NCBI GenBank assembly: GCA_036346405.1 | Contig: CM070561.1 | Span: forward strand, 10,586,441 to 10,650,440 | Length of the DNA: 64,000 nucleotides | Origin: Phyllostachys edulis | Lineage: Eukaryota; Streptophyta; Magnoliopsida; Poales; Poaceae | Reading direction: 5' to 3' | In this document: positions 11,521-24,598 of the stretch, one piece after another | Layout: the number at the start of each line of letters is the position of its first letter | Position numbering within the stretch: position 1 is the first letter of the stretch | Notes under the pieces: generated by a model | Databases searched by the model: none | What the model was told of the DNA's origin: nothing | What the model saw: the letters and a program-made list of their open reading frames with translations, nothing else | Position numbers and translations under genes: made by a program

Positions 11521-13516
11521 GTGTGAACCATGTCACGGTGGAGGAAGCCCAGATAGCCCCGGACGTCGTGCTGGGTAAGTTCCTAGTAAATTTAGCACCT
11601 GCTACAGTTTTGTTTGATTCTGGAGCTACCCATTAGTTTGTTTCTCGGAGTTTTGTTGCAAAGCATCAGCTAAAGGTTCTGAATCTTAAAAATGCTATGT
11701 TGATTCGTACACCTGGTTCGGAGTTGAGTACGAACCAAGGCTGCCCTAAGGTTAAAGTAACCATAGAAGGGGTAGAATTTCTAGCCAACCTTATAATCAT
11801 CAATGCCAAATCCCTAGATGTGATTTTGGGCATGGATTGGCTTGCTGATCACCAAGCAATTTTGGATTGTGGTGGTAGAAGCGTCAGTCTGGTCAGCCCA
11901 GATGGAAACAAAGTAAAGTTTGAAGCCTCTACGGAAAAGTATGAAGGAGCCTTAGTCTGCGGTGTCAGTGCTTTATCTGTGGAAGATGTGCTAGTAGTCA
12001 GAGAATTTCCATATGTCTTTCCTGATGACCTACCTGGAATGCCACCAGACAGGGACCTAGAGTTTGTCATTAACCTAGTTCTGAGAACCGCACCCAATTC
12101 CAAGAGACCCTACCGTTTGCCGGTTGACGACTTAGTCTAGCTGAAGAAGCAGATTGAAGAAATGCAAGATAAAGGATTTGTCCGACCAAGTTCTTCGCCT
12201 TGGGGAGCCCCAGTGATCTTTGTCCCTAAGAAGGATGGTACCCAGTGGATGTGTGTGGATTACCGCTCTCTCAATGAAGTCACCATCAAGAACAAGTACC
12301 CTCTGCCCAGGATCGATGATTTGTTTGACCAGTTAAAAGGAGCCGGAGTGTTCTCCAAGATAGATTTAAGGTCAGGTTACCACCAGTTAAAGATTCGCCA
12401 AGAAGATATACCGAAGACAGCTTTCTCAACCCGATATGGACTGTATGAGTATACAGTCATGTCGTTTGGATTAACCACTGCCCCGGCTTACTTTATGAAC
12501 TTGATGAATAAAGTATTCATGGAGTATCTGGATAAGTTTGTCATTGTCTTTATTGACAATATCCTAGTTTACTCTAAGAGCGAAGAAGAGCACCTTCGAT
12601 TGGTTCTGAATAAGCATAGAGATCATCAACTCTATGCTAAATTCAACAAGTATGAATTCTGGATGAAGGAAGTTACCTTCTTGGGACACGTCATGTCCGC
12701 CGAAGGAGTCGTCGTCAACCCTAGCAAAGTTAAGGATGTGCTCAACTGGGAGTCACCCAAGTCAGTACCTCAGATCAGAAGTTTCCTTGGAATGGCAGGT
12801 TACTACCGCCGGTTTATAGAAGGATTTTCAAGAATAGCAAGACCCCTTACCCAATTGCTGAAGAAGGAAAATAAATTTACTTGGACGCCAGAATGTGAGC
12901 AAAGTTTTCAAGAATTAAAGAAGCGTTTGACCACTATCCCAGTGCTGATTCTGCCTGATGTTCGGAAGGATTTTGAGATTTTCTGCGATGCATCTCGTCA
13001 AGGTCTTGGTTGTGTTTTGATGCAAGAAAGGAAAGTAGTAGCATATGCTTCACGCCAATTGAAGCCTCACGAAGCCAATTACCCCACTCATGACTTAGAA
13101 TTGGCTGCCGTAGTGCATGCTTTGAAGATTTGGCGCCATTACCTCATCGGTAATCGCTGTGAAGTTTACACGGATCATAAGAGCTTGAAGTACATTTTCA
13201 CTCAAGCGGATCTGAATATGAGACAAAGAAGATGGTTGGAATTAATCAAGGATTACAACATGGGAATTCATTATCACCCAGGCAAAGCAAATGTGGTAGC
13301 AGATGCTTTAAGTACAAAGACCTACTGCAATACTCTGATGATCAAGGAAAGTCAGCCAGCATTGCACGAAGAATTTCAAAAGCTCAAGCTTGAGTTAGTC
13401 GAAGAAGGTTACTTAGCTGCCCTAGAAGTACAACCAACTCTTCAGGATCAGATCAAGAAAGCTCAAGAAGAAGATCTGAGATATCAAGGAGATCAAGAGA
13501 AACATGAAGCGGGGTA
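11521..13516 (+). pseudogene. pol: Chromovirus pol: protease, reverse transcriptase, RNase H
   Basis: Aspartic protease: active-site 'LFDSGATH' near 11610-11636, directly followed by an in-frame TAG; 'VILGMDWL' follows near 11820. Reverse transcriptase: 'WGAPVIFVPKKDG' and 'FSKIDLRSGYHQLKI' are intact, but the catalytic FIDD reads FIDN (Asn codon 12558-12560). RNase H: 'FCDASRQGLGCVL' and 'VYTDHKSLKYIFTQ' are present. A TAG at 12138 lies just upstream of the RT body. The order PR-RT-RH is that of Ty3/gypsy. The protein cannot be made whole, and the RT would lack one metal-binding carboxylate. Confidence 0.92.
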
Positions 13517-14896
13517 AATCCTTAAGATTTTAGGAAGATGAGCAAGGTGTCCTATGGTTCGATAAGCGTATTTGTGTACTGGGATCAAAAGAGTCAAGCG
13601 ATTTATACTCAAGGAAGCTCATGAAACCTCAGACTCCATTCACCCTGAAGCACTAAGATGTACCAAGATCTCAAGGAATTTTATTGGTGGCCTAGCATGA
13701 AGCGTGAAATTCTTGAGTATACTACATAATGCGATGTGTGCCGTGAAGTTAAAGCCGAGCATCGAGACCTCTTGAACTTTTGCAACCTTAGAGCATACCT
13801 GAATGGAAATGGGAAGAAATTGGTATGGATTTTATCACCGGTCCGCCAAGAACTAAAGCTGGATATGATTCTATCTGGGTAATTGTAGATCGCCTAACAA
13901 AAGTTGTTCACTTTATCCCAGTCAAGATCACCTACTCAGGAGACAGACTTGCAGAATTGTACATGGCCAAGATAGTATGTCAGCATGGAGTACCAAAGAA
14001 GATCGTGTCAGATCGAGGAACCCAGTTCACCTCAAGATTCAGCGAAGCTACCTGGCGTTTTGGGCACTAATTTGAATTTTAGTACAGCCTACCACCCTCA
14101 GACAGATGGTCAGACCGAAAGAGTAAATCAAATCTTAGAAGATATGTTGAGAGCCTGCGCTCTAGAGAACCAGACCAGCTGGGACCAAATGCTACCTTAT
14201 GCAGAGTTTTCTTACAACAACAGTCATCAATCAAGTCTACAGATGTCCCCGTTTGAGGCCCTTTATGGAAGAAAGTGCAGGACACCTTTGTATTGGACTG
14301 AGTCAGGCGAAGAGCAAGTACTTGGACCAGACATCCTAAAGGAAGCCGAAGATCAAGTTAAGTCAATCAGAGAAAAGCTGAGAACAGCCCAGACCAGACA
14401 GAAAAGTTATGCTGATAACCATCGTCGAGATTTAGCTTTTGTACCTGGAGATCATGTGTACCTGAAGGTCTCACCTCTCAAAGGGATGTGTCGCTTCAGA
14501 GTCAGTGGAAAGCTCGCACCAAGATACATTGGACATTTTCCAGTTCTAGTCAGAAGAGGAGAAGTTGCTTACAAGTTAGAGCTCCCGCCTCAGTTGTCAG
14601 ATGTGCATGACGTCTTTCATGTGTCTCAATTGAAGAAGTGCCTGCGAGTGCCAGAAGAGTAGATGTCGTTAGAAGCAATTGACTTGCAAGAAGATCTAAC
14701 CTACAAGGAGCAACCCAACAAAATCTTGGAAGTGTTTGAGCGTGTGACAAGAAGCAAGATCCTCCGTTTCTGCAAAGTTTAGTGGAGCAATCACACTGAA
14801 GAAGAAGCCACCTGGGAGCGTGAAGAAGATCTGAAGGCCGAGTTCCTGCACCTATTCTCTAGTCAGCCTAAATCTCGGGGTCGAGATTCCCTTTAA
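13517..14896 (+). pseudogene. Chromovirus integrase with C-terminal chromodomain
   Basis: The region after RNase H is frameshifted. The integrase core is recognisable: 'MDFITGPPRTKAGYDSIWVI' from 13825, 'VSDRGTQFTSRF' near 14010, a frameshift near 14045, then 'FSTAYHPQTDGQTERVNQ' and 'SYNNSHQSSLQMSPFEALYG'. 'GDHVYLKVSPLKG' and 'DVHDVFHVSQLKKC' mark the C-terminal part. After a TAG at 14660 a chromodomain-like segment runs to 14896 with 'KILRFCKV', a TAG, and 'WSNHTEEEATWEREEDL'. Chromodomains in this lineage direct insertion to heterochromatin. This module is the main reason for the Tekay/Del call. Confidence 0.88.
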
Positions 14897-14908
14897 GGGG
14901 TATAGGTT
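14897..14908 (+). promoter_or_regulatory. Polypurine tract of the chromovirus
   Basis: 'ggggtataggtt' immediately precedes the 3' LTR. It is short and interrupted by pyrimidines, so the call rests mainly on position. Confidence 0.55.
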
Positions 14909-17900
14909 TGTAACATCCCTATTTTCCTGAGTTTTTGAAAATTTTGAAAACTTTAAAAATTAACCATTTGGTTTTATTAATTTGCCAAAGCTTAAATTGT
15001 AATTTAGAATTTTAAAAGCAGTTTAATTTGACTTAATTAAAACTTGAACTAATTAAAGTTGGTTTAAGTTGAGTTTTGTTGGAGTTTAAGTTGGTTTTTC
15101 TTTTTTGCCTTATGTTAAAAATAATTAATTGCAAAAACTAAAAGCAATAGTTAAGCTAAAAATATTTTTACTAAGTCCTAAATAATTCAAGGGATTTCGT
15201 GAATTTTCCTAGAATTTTTGGACGGCTTAAGCTATTTTCTAAAAATGCTTTTGCTTTTCTGGTATTTATTAAAATCAAAAATCCTTGAAAATTCCTCCTC
15301 GGCCTTTGGGCGAATCTTCCGGCCCATTCCTGTTCCTCCTCATGGCCCGCCTCGGCCAGCTCCGCGCCCACCTCGTCGGCCGTCCGTCGAATCGGACAGA
15401 TCACATCACGCGCCTCCCATCTCGCCATTGCCGTGACGAATGGCCCGCCTGTTAGCCACCGCCGCCCGGTCGTCCCCTACCTCCTTGAGCCAGCGCCGGT
15501 CCGCCGCCATGAATCCCGTGAGCGCGCCGCCCTCACGCCCTAGCGCCTCTCTTGTCCATTTCGGTCGCGCCGCCCGTCCCCGCCTCCGCCGCGCCCATGC
15601 GTCCCCTCCTTTCTACCCCCTTCTCCGCGAATCCCGCCGCCTCTCGTCGCCCGCAATTAAAGCTGGCACGGCGAGCTCTCCCATCTCCTCCTCCGGGGCC
15701 CCCCGTCGCCTATAAAAGCAAGCACCGGGACCGCCTCGCCCTCCTTTCTCTTTCCCCTCACCTCTCTTCCCCTCTCCCTTCGAGCTCGCCGCGATTGGAG
15801 TTTTCCTCGCCGCCGACCGTGGAGCTTCTGCCACACCCGCCGCCGCCGTCGAGCCCCTCCGGTCACCGACAACCCCGCCACCGGCATTGCCAGGCCAAGG
15901 CGCACCTGGTGCGCGCCTCCTCTTCGTCGGAGCATCACCGGAACCCCGCCGTCGCCGTCGAGCCGCCCGCCACCGCTCTTCGCTTTGCGCCGACCTTCTG
16001 TCTTTGCCGCGTCGTCCAGACCATGAGCACCAAATTCACCGCGACATCCTCTTCACGCTGGTGCCCTCGCCAGCCGGCCGTATGCCGTTCACCGGCGACC
16101 ATTGGGTCGAAGGCCGCTGCTTCGGTCGCGTGGCAAGCCACGTGGTCGCCAGTGGCGCCACCTTCGCGCCACGTGGTGCCGCGTCACCCCCTCCGCTGAC
16201 GTGGCTGCCCAGTTAGCGCCGAGTGAGATTTTTCGGATTTTTCTTTAGGAAAATAATTCCGGAAAATCAGGAAAATCCCCATTTCATCATTTTATGTGTT
16301 TTTCCAATTTCCTTTGGCCATAACTTTCTCATTCGAGCTCCGATTCGAGTGATTCAAATTTCTAAATTCATCTAAATTCCTTGTCGTCCTGTTAGTATTT
16401 ATTTGGATTTTATTTGGAGTTGTTTTATTTATTTAGCTTTGTTCGCACATGTAGATTCCGGCGTTTCGGAAGATTTCGCAGACCCGATGACCGAAGAACC
16501 ACTACTCTTCAACGAAGGCAAGTCGTAGACCATTTGATCATATTGAACCCATCTTTATAAAAGTATATTGTTTGATATAAACATGCATTGCTAATTTTAT
16601 AATAAATGGTTTCGGGATTAGTTAATTGCCTAATTGCCATTATGCCTCCTTGATAAATTGCAATCGACATGTATCCTTGAATGACATAATCCTTGGACAC
16701 CCTAGGATGGTTAATTATTAGTTGGGCATTATTGAAATACCAACATGGGTATCGTGTTTGCTTAGCCATGCTTGGTAGACGTCAGTCTCGCCATGAATCA
16801 TTCAATATTAGTTTACCCCAGCGCACTGGTACGTGGCTTGTGTAGTAGCGGCTAGTGTTGCTGATTAAAATGAAGTGTGGTCCTGTGTGAGACCACGAAA
16901 TTTGTTGTCACCTTACTAAAATTTGTGGTGCCAGGACTAGGGTGGTCCTCTGGCTGGGTTGAACCCAACATGATGAATTTGACTAAAGGAAATTATGGAA
17001 CTGTGGCGGAGCCACTTTTGTTAAAAGATGTTGTGCCATGACTAGGGTGGTCATTTGGCCAGGTTGAACGAAAATGATTTATGCTTGGACGAGTGGGTGG
17101 TGGTAAAAGGTTGGTGCCGTAATGCACACTTGGAATGTGGAAACGTCTCGTCTGAGCAACCAACTAAGGACTTAACCTTGAACCATTGATCTGGGCCTCA
17201 ACCGTACAACCACATGTCTAGATTGGGATAGACCTGGCTGACTAATTAGCAATGTTTTGGTTCGGTTCTGTTTTGGTTGGGAACGGCGCAAGAAGGGGCC
17301 AGATAGAGGCGAAACCTTAGCGAACAGAACTGAGTCAAAACAGAACTTTGTAAAAGCCTTGTCGCATGCTCTAGACTGCTTACCTAAGGTAGTGAGCGGT
17401 GGCATAGAATTATGACGAACAAACTAGAGAATTCATATCTTGTGGGTCAAGCTGTATAACCTCTACAGAGTGTAAAACTATTCGAATAGCCGTGTCCCCG
17501 GTTATGGATATGCCTGGTGATTTCACGCAAGGGGTAGAACTTTTGTCGAAAATGTTGGAATGGGTTGTTCGAATCTCGTAGATGGTTACTGGTTGGGAAG
17601 TGAACAGGGTGTTCACTAGTTGTTTCAAAGAAAATGGATTACTTATGTATTAATCTTTTAAATTGTGCTTTGCAATCTACTTATTGTATTTACTGTTAAA
17701 TATTGCTTTCTGCAAAATAGCCATAAAGCTATCCTTGTCAAACCTTGCATGAATATTACTTGCATACATTTCCCTGCGACTTGCTGAGTACATTCAAAGT
17801 ACTCACGGCTTTGCGCCCTCTGTTTAAATCAGTAGAGGAGGGTGAACCAGTGAACTCAGAGTTCTATGAAGAAGACTTCTTTGAAGACTATGCGAATTAG

Positions 17901-18188
17901 GTCGCGTCCTTCACTCGATTGCTGGTGGGCATATTGGGTGACCTCCACCAGATGTTTTGTTCTCCGCTGCAAGTTTACTCTATTTTCTTTAGCCCTGCGT
18001 GGCAACCGTTGTAAGACTTGACCATAAGGTCTCTTTTGCTTAATATTATTAATTTGTCTGCTACATCTTTTGTTTGGTTGTGTGGTTATGATTACACTAA
18101 TGTTGCAACTGTGTGAGCTAGCTACTAATCATGGGACTAGTTCAGAATACACAGAGGGTCCTGGGGTCGCATACCCGGGGTCCCGACA
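14909..18188 (+). repeat. 3' LTR of the chromovirus (3280 bp)
   Basis: The ends and almost all of the sequence match the 5' LTR. It carries a TATA box, 'tataaaag' at 15711-15718, that the 5' copy lacks, and an extra block of about 50 bases near 15090-15140. Confidence 0.92.
15711..15718 (+). promoter_or_regulatory. TATA box in the 3' LTR
   Basis: 'tataaaag' sits in the GC-rich part of the LTR. The homologous place in the 5' LTR (near 7363) has lost the surrounding 22 bases. Confidence 0.6.
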
Positions 18189-18640
18189 CCTTGCTTGATT
18201 AATAGTTGTTCTCAAACGGCGTCGAAATTCGGTTGTCTAAAGTCGTCGAAATCTATACGCGTAAACGAGCCAAATTCAAATAACATTCAAATAAAATCCA
18301 AATAAAAACCAAAAATTATAAAATAAATACTGCAAGGAAGATATCGAATTTATATGAATTTAGGAATTTGAATCGGCGGAATCAGAGTTTGTATGTGGGA
18401 GAACGAATTTCCGGAAGGTTGAAAATCACATGAAATAATGAAGTTCCGAAATTACTGTTCACTCAATTGTTGTTTCGGATGTTTTGATGTTTAACAGAGC
18501 AAAGGACTTTGGTACATGTCAAGAAGGCCCACTTGCAAGTGAGAGAAGGAGGATTAGATGGAGTGGAAATGTGAGTATGCCACATGGGACCCACATGTTG
18601 GAATTAATTTTCCATGTCATGTACAAGTGCATGCCTCGTG
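18189..18640 (-). repeat. Continuation of the interrupted minus-strand LTR
   Basis: This is a near-identical second copy of 3405-3835, from 'ttgcttgattaat' through 'gtacatgtcaagaaggcccac' to 'cccacatgttgga'. Together with 6530-6611 it rebuilds one LTR segment split by the chromovirus. Confidence 0.8.
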
Positions 18641-21012
18641 CTCCTTGAGCAATCCCCGTCCCGGTGCTCACCTTATTTCTCTTCGGGCACCATTGATTTG
18701 TCGAAGTCGTCGCACCAGTGGAGCTCGCCGCCATCGTCGCCGGAATCGCTGTGCAGCCACCTCGCCATCATTGCCCTTCGCCGCCGCAAGCAAAGCCACC
18801 AGCCATGGCTGTCCTCTGGGGCATCTCTCTCTATGCTTTCTCCCTCTACCAACGTGGATGCCAGTTCATCGTGCAACTCAGCTACCATCTCATCTTCTCT
18901 GTTATGTGGCATCCTCTTCAACATCTTGTCAGCAATCCATGTGGTGCACCCTGGAACCCAGAACCCTTGAACCCAGTCCTCCATGAACCAAGTCACTTGC
19001 AAGTGGGTCCCTCATGTCACTCTCTCTTTCACTTACACCTTGGACCCACACGTCAGTTTAATTTTCTTTATTTTCTTTTTGGCCGAAAAACCCTAATGAT
19101 GTCATGCTGACGTCATAATCTGGAATTTTCTTTTGAAAGAAAATTCTGAAATTCCGATTTCATCATTTTATGTGAATTTCAATCTTCCAAGAGTCCATTC
19201 TCCTTCGTCCGAACTACGATTCAGTCCATTCAAATTCCTATATTCATCTAAAATTGAGATCTTTCTTTTAGAGTTGGTTTTACTATTTTTTGGATTTTAT
19301 TTGAAATTTTTTGAATTTATTGGTGCTTCGTTTGTTGTTTTTATCTCATTAGACGATTTGTTTCATAGAGCAGGAGCAGAAGTAAACTTTGAAGATCCAA
19401 GTGTGGTAACTGAGTAGAGCCAAAGCTAAGGCAAGTTGTAGTCCTTTGATCATATTGAACCTATGATTTCAAAAGTATATTGTTTTATACCAATTGCATG
19501 CTATCTTTATATCAACTATTTTGGGATTAACTATTACCTTTTGACATTATGCCTCCATTGCATATTTGAATGCCATAAATCATTTGTTACCCTAGCATGG
19601 ATAATTTTAGTCGGACATAATTGTATCACCAACATAGGTATCGTATTGATGTTTAGCCAAACTTAGTTGTGATGGGTTCATTAGCACATGTGTATAATGA
19701 TTAAATTTGTATTAATGAAATATGGAATTGCGACGGTTAGTCACTCTTGTTAAAATTTGTGTACCATGGCAGGGTATGTCATTGGTTTTGGTTGAACAAA
19801 ATGATTTTTGCTCGGGTGAGTGGTTGTGCAATGAGGGTGTGGATTTGACACGCTGTGGGTTTATGGTAGACTCGTCTAAGTAATTTATCAAGGACTTAAT
19901 CTTGTGCGCCATTGAACTGGGCCTTAATCATACAACCACATGTCCGGTATGGGATGGACCTGGCTAACTAATTAGCAATGTCTTAATTTCGGTTCTGTCT
20001 TAGAAGCGTGAGTTTCGGGTTACGTATACTCACACCAGCACAAGAGAGGGGCCTTGTCTGATCGGTAAGACATTCAGTGTTGAAACCTTAGCGGACAGAA
20101 CTGGGTTAAGAAGGAGCTTTGTAAATACCTTGTGATAATCACTTAGTCGCACGCCTACGGAAGTGTGTCAGACGGACATTATAAGTTGATTTATCTCTTG
20201 TGGGAAAAGCTGTATAACCTCTGCAGAGTTAACTGTTTAAACAGTCGTGTATGTGGTCATGGACGTGTTCGGAGATTTCACACGAGAGGTAGAGTTTCTT
20301 TATAAAATGTGTCAGAGTGTGAATGAGAAGTTCACTTGATGAATATAATTTTCATTTGGTGAATGGGTAATTCACTTGGTGGATTGTGTCGATTGGTGAA
20401 TAGAGAATTCACTTATCATTGGTTTGGTTGGGAAGTGAATGAGGAATTCAATGGTTGTTTCAAAGCAATTGTTTATTTATTTATTTTTCTTTTCAATTAC
20501 GCATTTCAATCTATTTATTGTATTTATCGTCAATACTGCTTTTTGCAAAAGAATCATACAGCTAACCTTTGTTCAAGCCTTGCATGAATATTATGTGTAT
20601 ACTATTTCCCTACGACTTGCTGAGTACTTTATGTGCTCACGACTCTAATTTATACTGCTTAGTTGAAGAATATCAAGCTGCTCAAGAGTTCTTTGAGAAG
20701 AAGTACTATAAAGACTTCGCGGATAAGGATGCGTTCTCCACTCGATTGCATGTGGGCATATTGATTGGCCTTTTTAAGTTTTTTCGTTTCGCTGTAAGAG
20801 TTTATTTGTTTCTTTAGCCCTGCGTGACAAGTTACATAAACATTGACCATAAGGTCAAGTTAATATCACTATTTGTTATTTTGAGATCTTTTTAGTTAGA
20901 TTGAATAAATGGATGGTATTTCATCGTTGTTTTCTGTGTGAGCTAACTACTGATCTGGGACTAGTTCAGAATACACAGAGGGTTCCTGAATTGCGTTTTT
21001 GAGTCCCGACAA
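18641..21012 (+). repeat. Plus-strand family LTR, probably solo or partial
   Basis: It ends 'gagtcccgaca' at 21012, the family LTR terminus. It contains 'gcaagttgtagtcctttgatcatattgaacct' matching 8170-8205, 'gtgtgagctaactactgat' and 'gactagttcagaatacacaga'. The 5' boundary is unclear and probably lies between 18640 and 18950. No pol region follows, so it is a solo or truncated LTR. Near 20310-20460 'ttcact(tg)gtgaat' is reiterated. Confidence 0.65.
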
Positions 21013-22279
21013 GAGATCACCATGTTAGGTAGGACTCTCCACCTTCGGGCCACGAATTGTCCTTCTATTGGGAACGGATAAGGATGTTTGATAGTTGGAG
21101 TCTATACGGTGTTAATTGGTGGTTAATTTCTATCATCCACCTGGGAACATCTCATTAACGCTTACATGAGATGCCTAGCTGGCTTAATGATTTCTTTAGT
21201 TATTACATCCTATTTATAGAGAAAGTTCCATGAAAGTCAGGTGAGACCTATGCATAGGTTCAGGGTTCGCATAGGGTAGACATAAGTATCACCGACATAT
21301 AGGGTCTAGTTCACTTAATGATTTCTTTTATTATTTTAGATTTATCTATGAAGTTCCATGGGCTAGGTGGAACTTCCCAACATTAGCTAGATATCAACCT
21401 TATGACTTGATCAGGGGTGTCTACAGGTTTGAGTTCCTTTATTCAGTCGATCTTCACTGGTTCTACTTACTTACGTGACTCGGCACACACTAAAGTAAAC
21501 ATATTACCCTGGGGTTGATTCTTAGCTACAACACCTGCTACGACCACTTCTAGTTAAGTAGATAACTACTTTACAAGGCCTATGAGCTCTTAACTACTAG
21601 CCCTAGTTTAGCGATTAATCATATTATCTTGATTACTGTTACTAGCATGAAGCTGGGTCATAGCAACCACTAACCTTCCTTAAGGTTTACTACTACTATA
21701 CTTGGCATTTTACTCTAAATGTCGACGACACACTTGGTTGCTTAATCAATCACTAGCATGGTCCATATGTCAATTGACATGCATGTATATACATATACTT
21801 TTATTCTCTTGCTTATTCTATGTTCTAAGCATATGTGAGCTTATATGTCACACTATAGGGTTATTACACTAAGATTAACCCTATACATTATGTTGCTACA
21901 ACATGGTATACAACCCTATGCAATGCTAATTAACATTTAGAGCAAGCTATTGCTATCACTATCTTACATATACTTATACTATAATCGAGCATTTATCTAA
22001 GTCAGTTACTTAGTTAAATTCAAGCTATTTCTAATTAACTCCTGATTAACATATTTGTTAACTGCTAGTTAGACCTCTACTTGCCTTACTTACTAATTAA
22101 CTTAATTAACCATGTATTTGTCGATTGCAATACCTGCTAACTAATCACCTATCGAACTAACTCTGATTAACCTAACTAACTATGCACCTATTAATCGCGA
22201 TACTCACTAATCAACTTACATGTGGGTCCTACTGTTAGTGCTCATTTACACTACACCATTGCTAGCTAGCTACTTACAG
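21013..22279. other. AT-rich intergenic stretch, nothing recognised
   Basis: There is no supported coding frame. Short motifs such as 'cttaatgatttctttta' recur (21187, 21317), and 'ctaactaa/taattaac' low complexity fills 21900-22200. It is probably decayed repeat DNA. Confidence 0.4.
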
Positions 22280-24163
22280 GTGGGCCCCTATGTCAGTCAT
22301 AGAGAGAGAACACAGAGAGAGCATAGAGAGAAGAATAGAGGAAGCCGAACAAGGGAGGATAGGGGCGGTTTGATCGGCGCTTGTCGTCGGCGATGGACAT
22401 GACGGCGGCAGCCATGCGTGGAAAAATTGTAACCGAGGAGGGGAGACGGTCCGAAGGGTGGTGGTGGAGCGGCTCGAGGCGGCCGAGCGCCGGCTGGAGC
22501 CGTGGAAGGGAAAATGGCAATGACGCTAGAGGGGGAGGGAGGAAGATAGGGGGAGCACGAGCTCTAGGGAGGTGAGGGGAACTCACTAGTGCAGATAGTG
22601 CGGGCGGAGGGACACCGAGTTGGGCCGTAGACGTGGGTTTGTCGTGGTGGTGGCACTGGAGAGGAGGGGAGCTTGGGTGAGTGATAGGGAAAGATGGGGG
22701 AGGATTAGAGGGTGCTCCAGTGCAAAGGGATTGGAGAGGAGATCACCGGAGGAAGGGTGACGACAGTGGTAGCGGCTTTCGGCTAGAAACGGGGAAGACG
22801 AGGCTGATGCCGGGCTCCTGTGATGGAACGACGCAATTAATTTAGGGGAACACATCCTCGGGCTAGAACGCGTCGTGAAACGATTAGCTCGGGGAGGGAC
22901 TTACTGTGTCAGCCGTAACGGTGAGGCCAAGGCGACAGTGTTGCGTGACGTGGAGTTTAGGGCCAGGAGCGGCAATGATGTTGCCGACGCTTGGGTTGCT
23001 GAGAGAGGAAGAAGAGGTGCACAAAGAGGGGGCCGAGGTGGTGCATGGGAGTACGTTGGTGCGAGCCGTAGGCTACTGGGGCGACGACGCGGCTTGGAGG
23101 AAGTGCGGCGGCAGAAACAACGAAGATGGTGGCTCGGCCTGGGGCCTCTTCATGGATGCGAGAAGGGAGGGAGAATGGTGGACTGGGGAAGCTAGAGGGG
23201 AGCAGAGAGATGGCGAGGACACGGCTTTGGGAGCTTTAAGAAGAAGGGAAGCGAGCTGGCGGCCGGCGCGGCGCCAGTAGCAGCGCAAGGACAGGAGCAA
23301 GTGAGCGGCATGGCGCCAGTAGTGCGGGCGTGGATGGCATGGATGCAGTGGCGAAGGTGGTGATGTGAGCAGGTGGGCGCAATGCGGGGACGTTGTTGCA
23401 TGGTACCAGGGGATGGGGTGGTGATGAAGCGGCTGCAGTGGTGAGGACGCGACGGGGCAGGGGACATGCGTGATGGGGGCAGTTAGCGCAGCGAGGGCGG
23501 CATGGTGCCAGTGGCACAGGTGTCGGGTGAGCCAGGAAGAGAAAGGGAAGCAGGGATCCAATGGTTGGCACGTGGACGAGTGACGCGATGGGGTGGGACG
23601 CCGGCTGGCGTGGGTGTTACTAGGAGTGGCGGCTGGGTGAGGATGGTGTGGCGCCAGTGGCCAGGGAGCTGTGGTGTGGCGGCGCGGGTGTCGTGGCTCT
23701 AGTGATGGCGATGAGACAAGATGAGCGCGGTTTCACCTGGGGCAGCTCGGGGCGGGTAGGGAGAAGGGGGAAACTGGAGGGGGCGGCAGTCGGGGAGGGG
23801 ATGGCGATGACGTGGCGACATGATGGGCATCGTGATGCGGCGCATAGGGCGGCGGCATGGCGCCAATGATGGGGGTTTGGGTGAAGGAACCGAGGAAGGA
23901 GAAAGAGAAGGAAGAAAGAGAGAAAGGCTGGCGGGTGGGATTGGAGGGAGAAAGGAGAAAGAAAAAGGAGAAGTTGGGTTGGGCATATGGTTTTCGGTCC
24001 AAACTGGATTTTAGAGTTTCGTTTCTTCCTAAAGTTTTATTGCTCGATAACTAACTTCAAAATAAAATCTGAAAACTCGAATATCAACAAGATGTTTTCA
24101 AAAAGTTTTAAAATTATCATATCTTTAAACAATTTCAAATACACGGAATTTTTGGTCCGTTAC
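22280..24163 (-). repeat. GC-rich LTR-like block, probably minus orientation
   Basis: On the minus strand it begins TGTAACGGACC at 24163, similar to the LTR starts elsewhere. An AT-rich U3-like part and a long pyrimidine-rich, GC-rich part follow, as in the chromovirus LTR. Several overlapping open frames here are low-complexity products of base composition, not genes. The other boundary was not found. Confidence 0.35.
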
Positions 24164-24598
24164 AATGAGCTTGCAGTAGTTTTATTGCATGTATCTAGCA
24201 TCAACAATGCTTGAGAAAATAGTAGAGTTGCAAAACTATGGGCCTCAGGATTAAAAATCATGTGTCACGACACCAAACCAAACGCAGCAGATGCAGCGTG
24301 GAATCCTCAGCACGACATGCACCATCGTAGCGTTGGCTCGCATTCTCTACTCTAGCTTGGACTCAATGAAGAGCAACTTGGCAGGGGATCAGCGAGGAAT
24401 GGAGTTGTGCGCGGGGAAGATCAGTCAGACACGAGTTAGGAAGCTGCTGGCGACGGTCACTTCCGTCTCCATGCTTTCCTCCTTGACTCAGATTCGACGG
24501 GAACAACATTATGGAGTCTAATGGTAGACGGTGGCGAAGAAAGCGATAATTTGTGCTCGATTATACAAACCCAAAGAAGCTACAATGGCTAGATATCT
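24164..24598. other. Nothing recognised
   Basis: This is unique-looking non-coding sequence. A 76-codon open frame at 24291 shows no family signature. Confidence 0.3.

Larger units (their letters stand above)
6612..18188 (+). mobile_element. Chromovirus LTR retrotransposon (Ty3/gypsy, Tekay/Del type), complete but decayed
   Basis: Two LTRs (6612-9835 and 14909-18188) run from TGTAACATCC to GTCCCGACA. They enclose a primer-binding site, gag, protease, reverse transcriptase, RNase H, integrase and a C-terminal chromodomain, in Ty3/gypsy order. Flanking 5-mers are CCTTC (6607-6611) and CCTTG (18189-18193), an imperfect target duplication. The flanks join into a sequence that exists uninterrupted near 3360-3450, which confirms the insertion site. 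Frameshifts, stops and a lost catalytic residue make it non-autonomous now. Confidence 0.93.

Noticed and set aside
15552..16199. 215-codon plus-strand open frame
   Set aside because: It is within the 3' LTR GC-rich block; Pro/Ser/Arg-rich and broken in the 5' LTR.
18558..19110. Plus-strand frames of 118-142 codons
   Set aside because: They lie between and across the LTR segments in several overlapping phases, with no domain; treated as chance frames in LTR leader DNA.
23073..23571. Overlapping His/Pro/Ser/Ala-rich minus-strand frames
   Set aside because: Compositional frames of a GC-rich LTR-like region; no motif and several competing frames.
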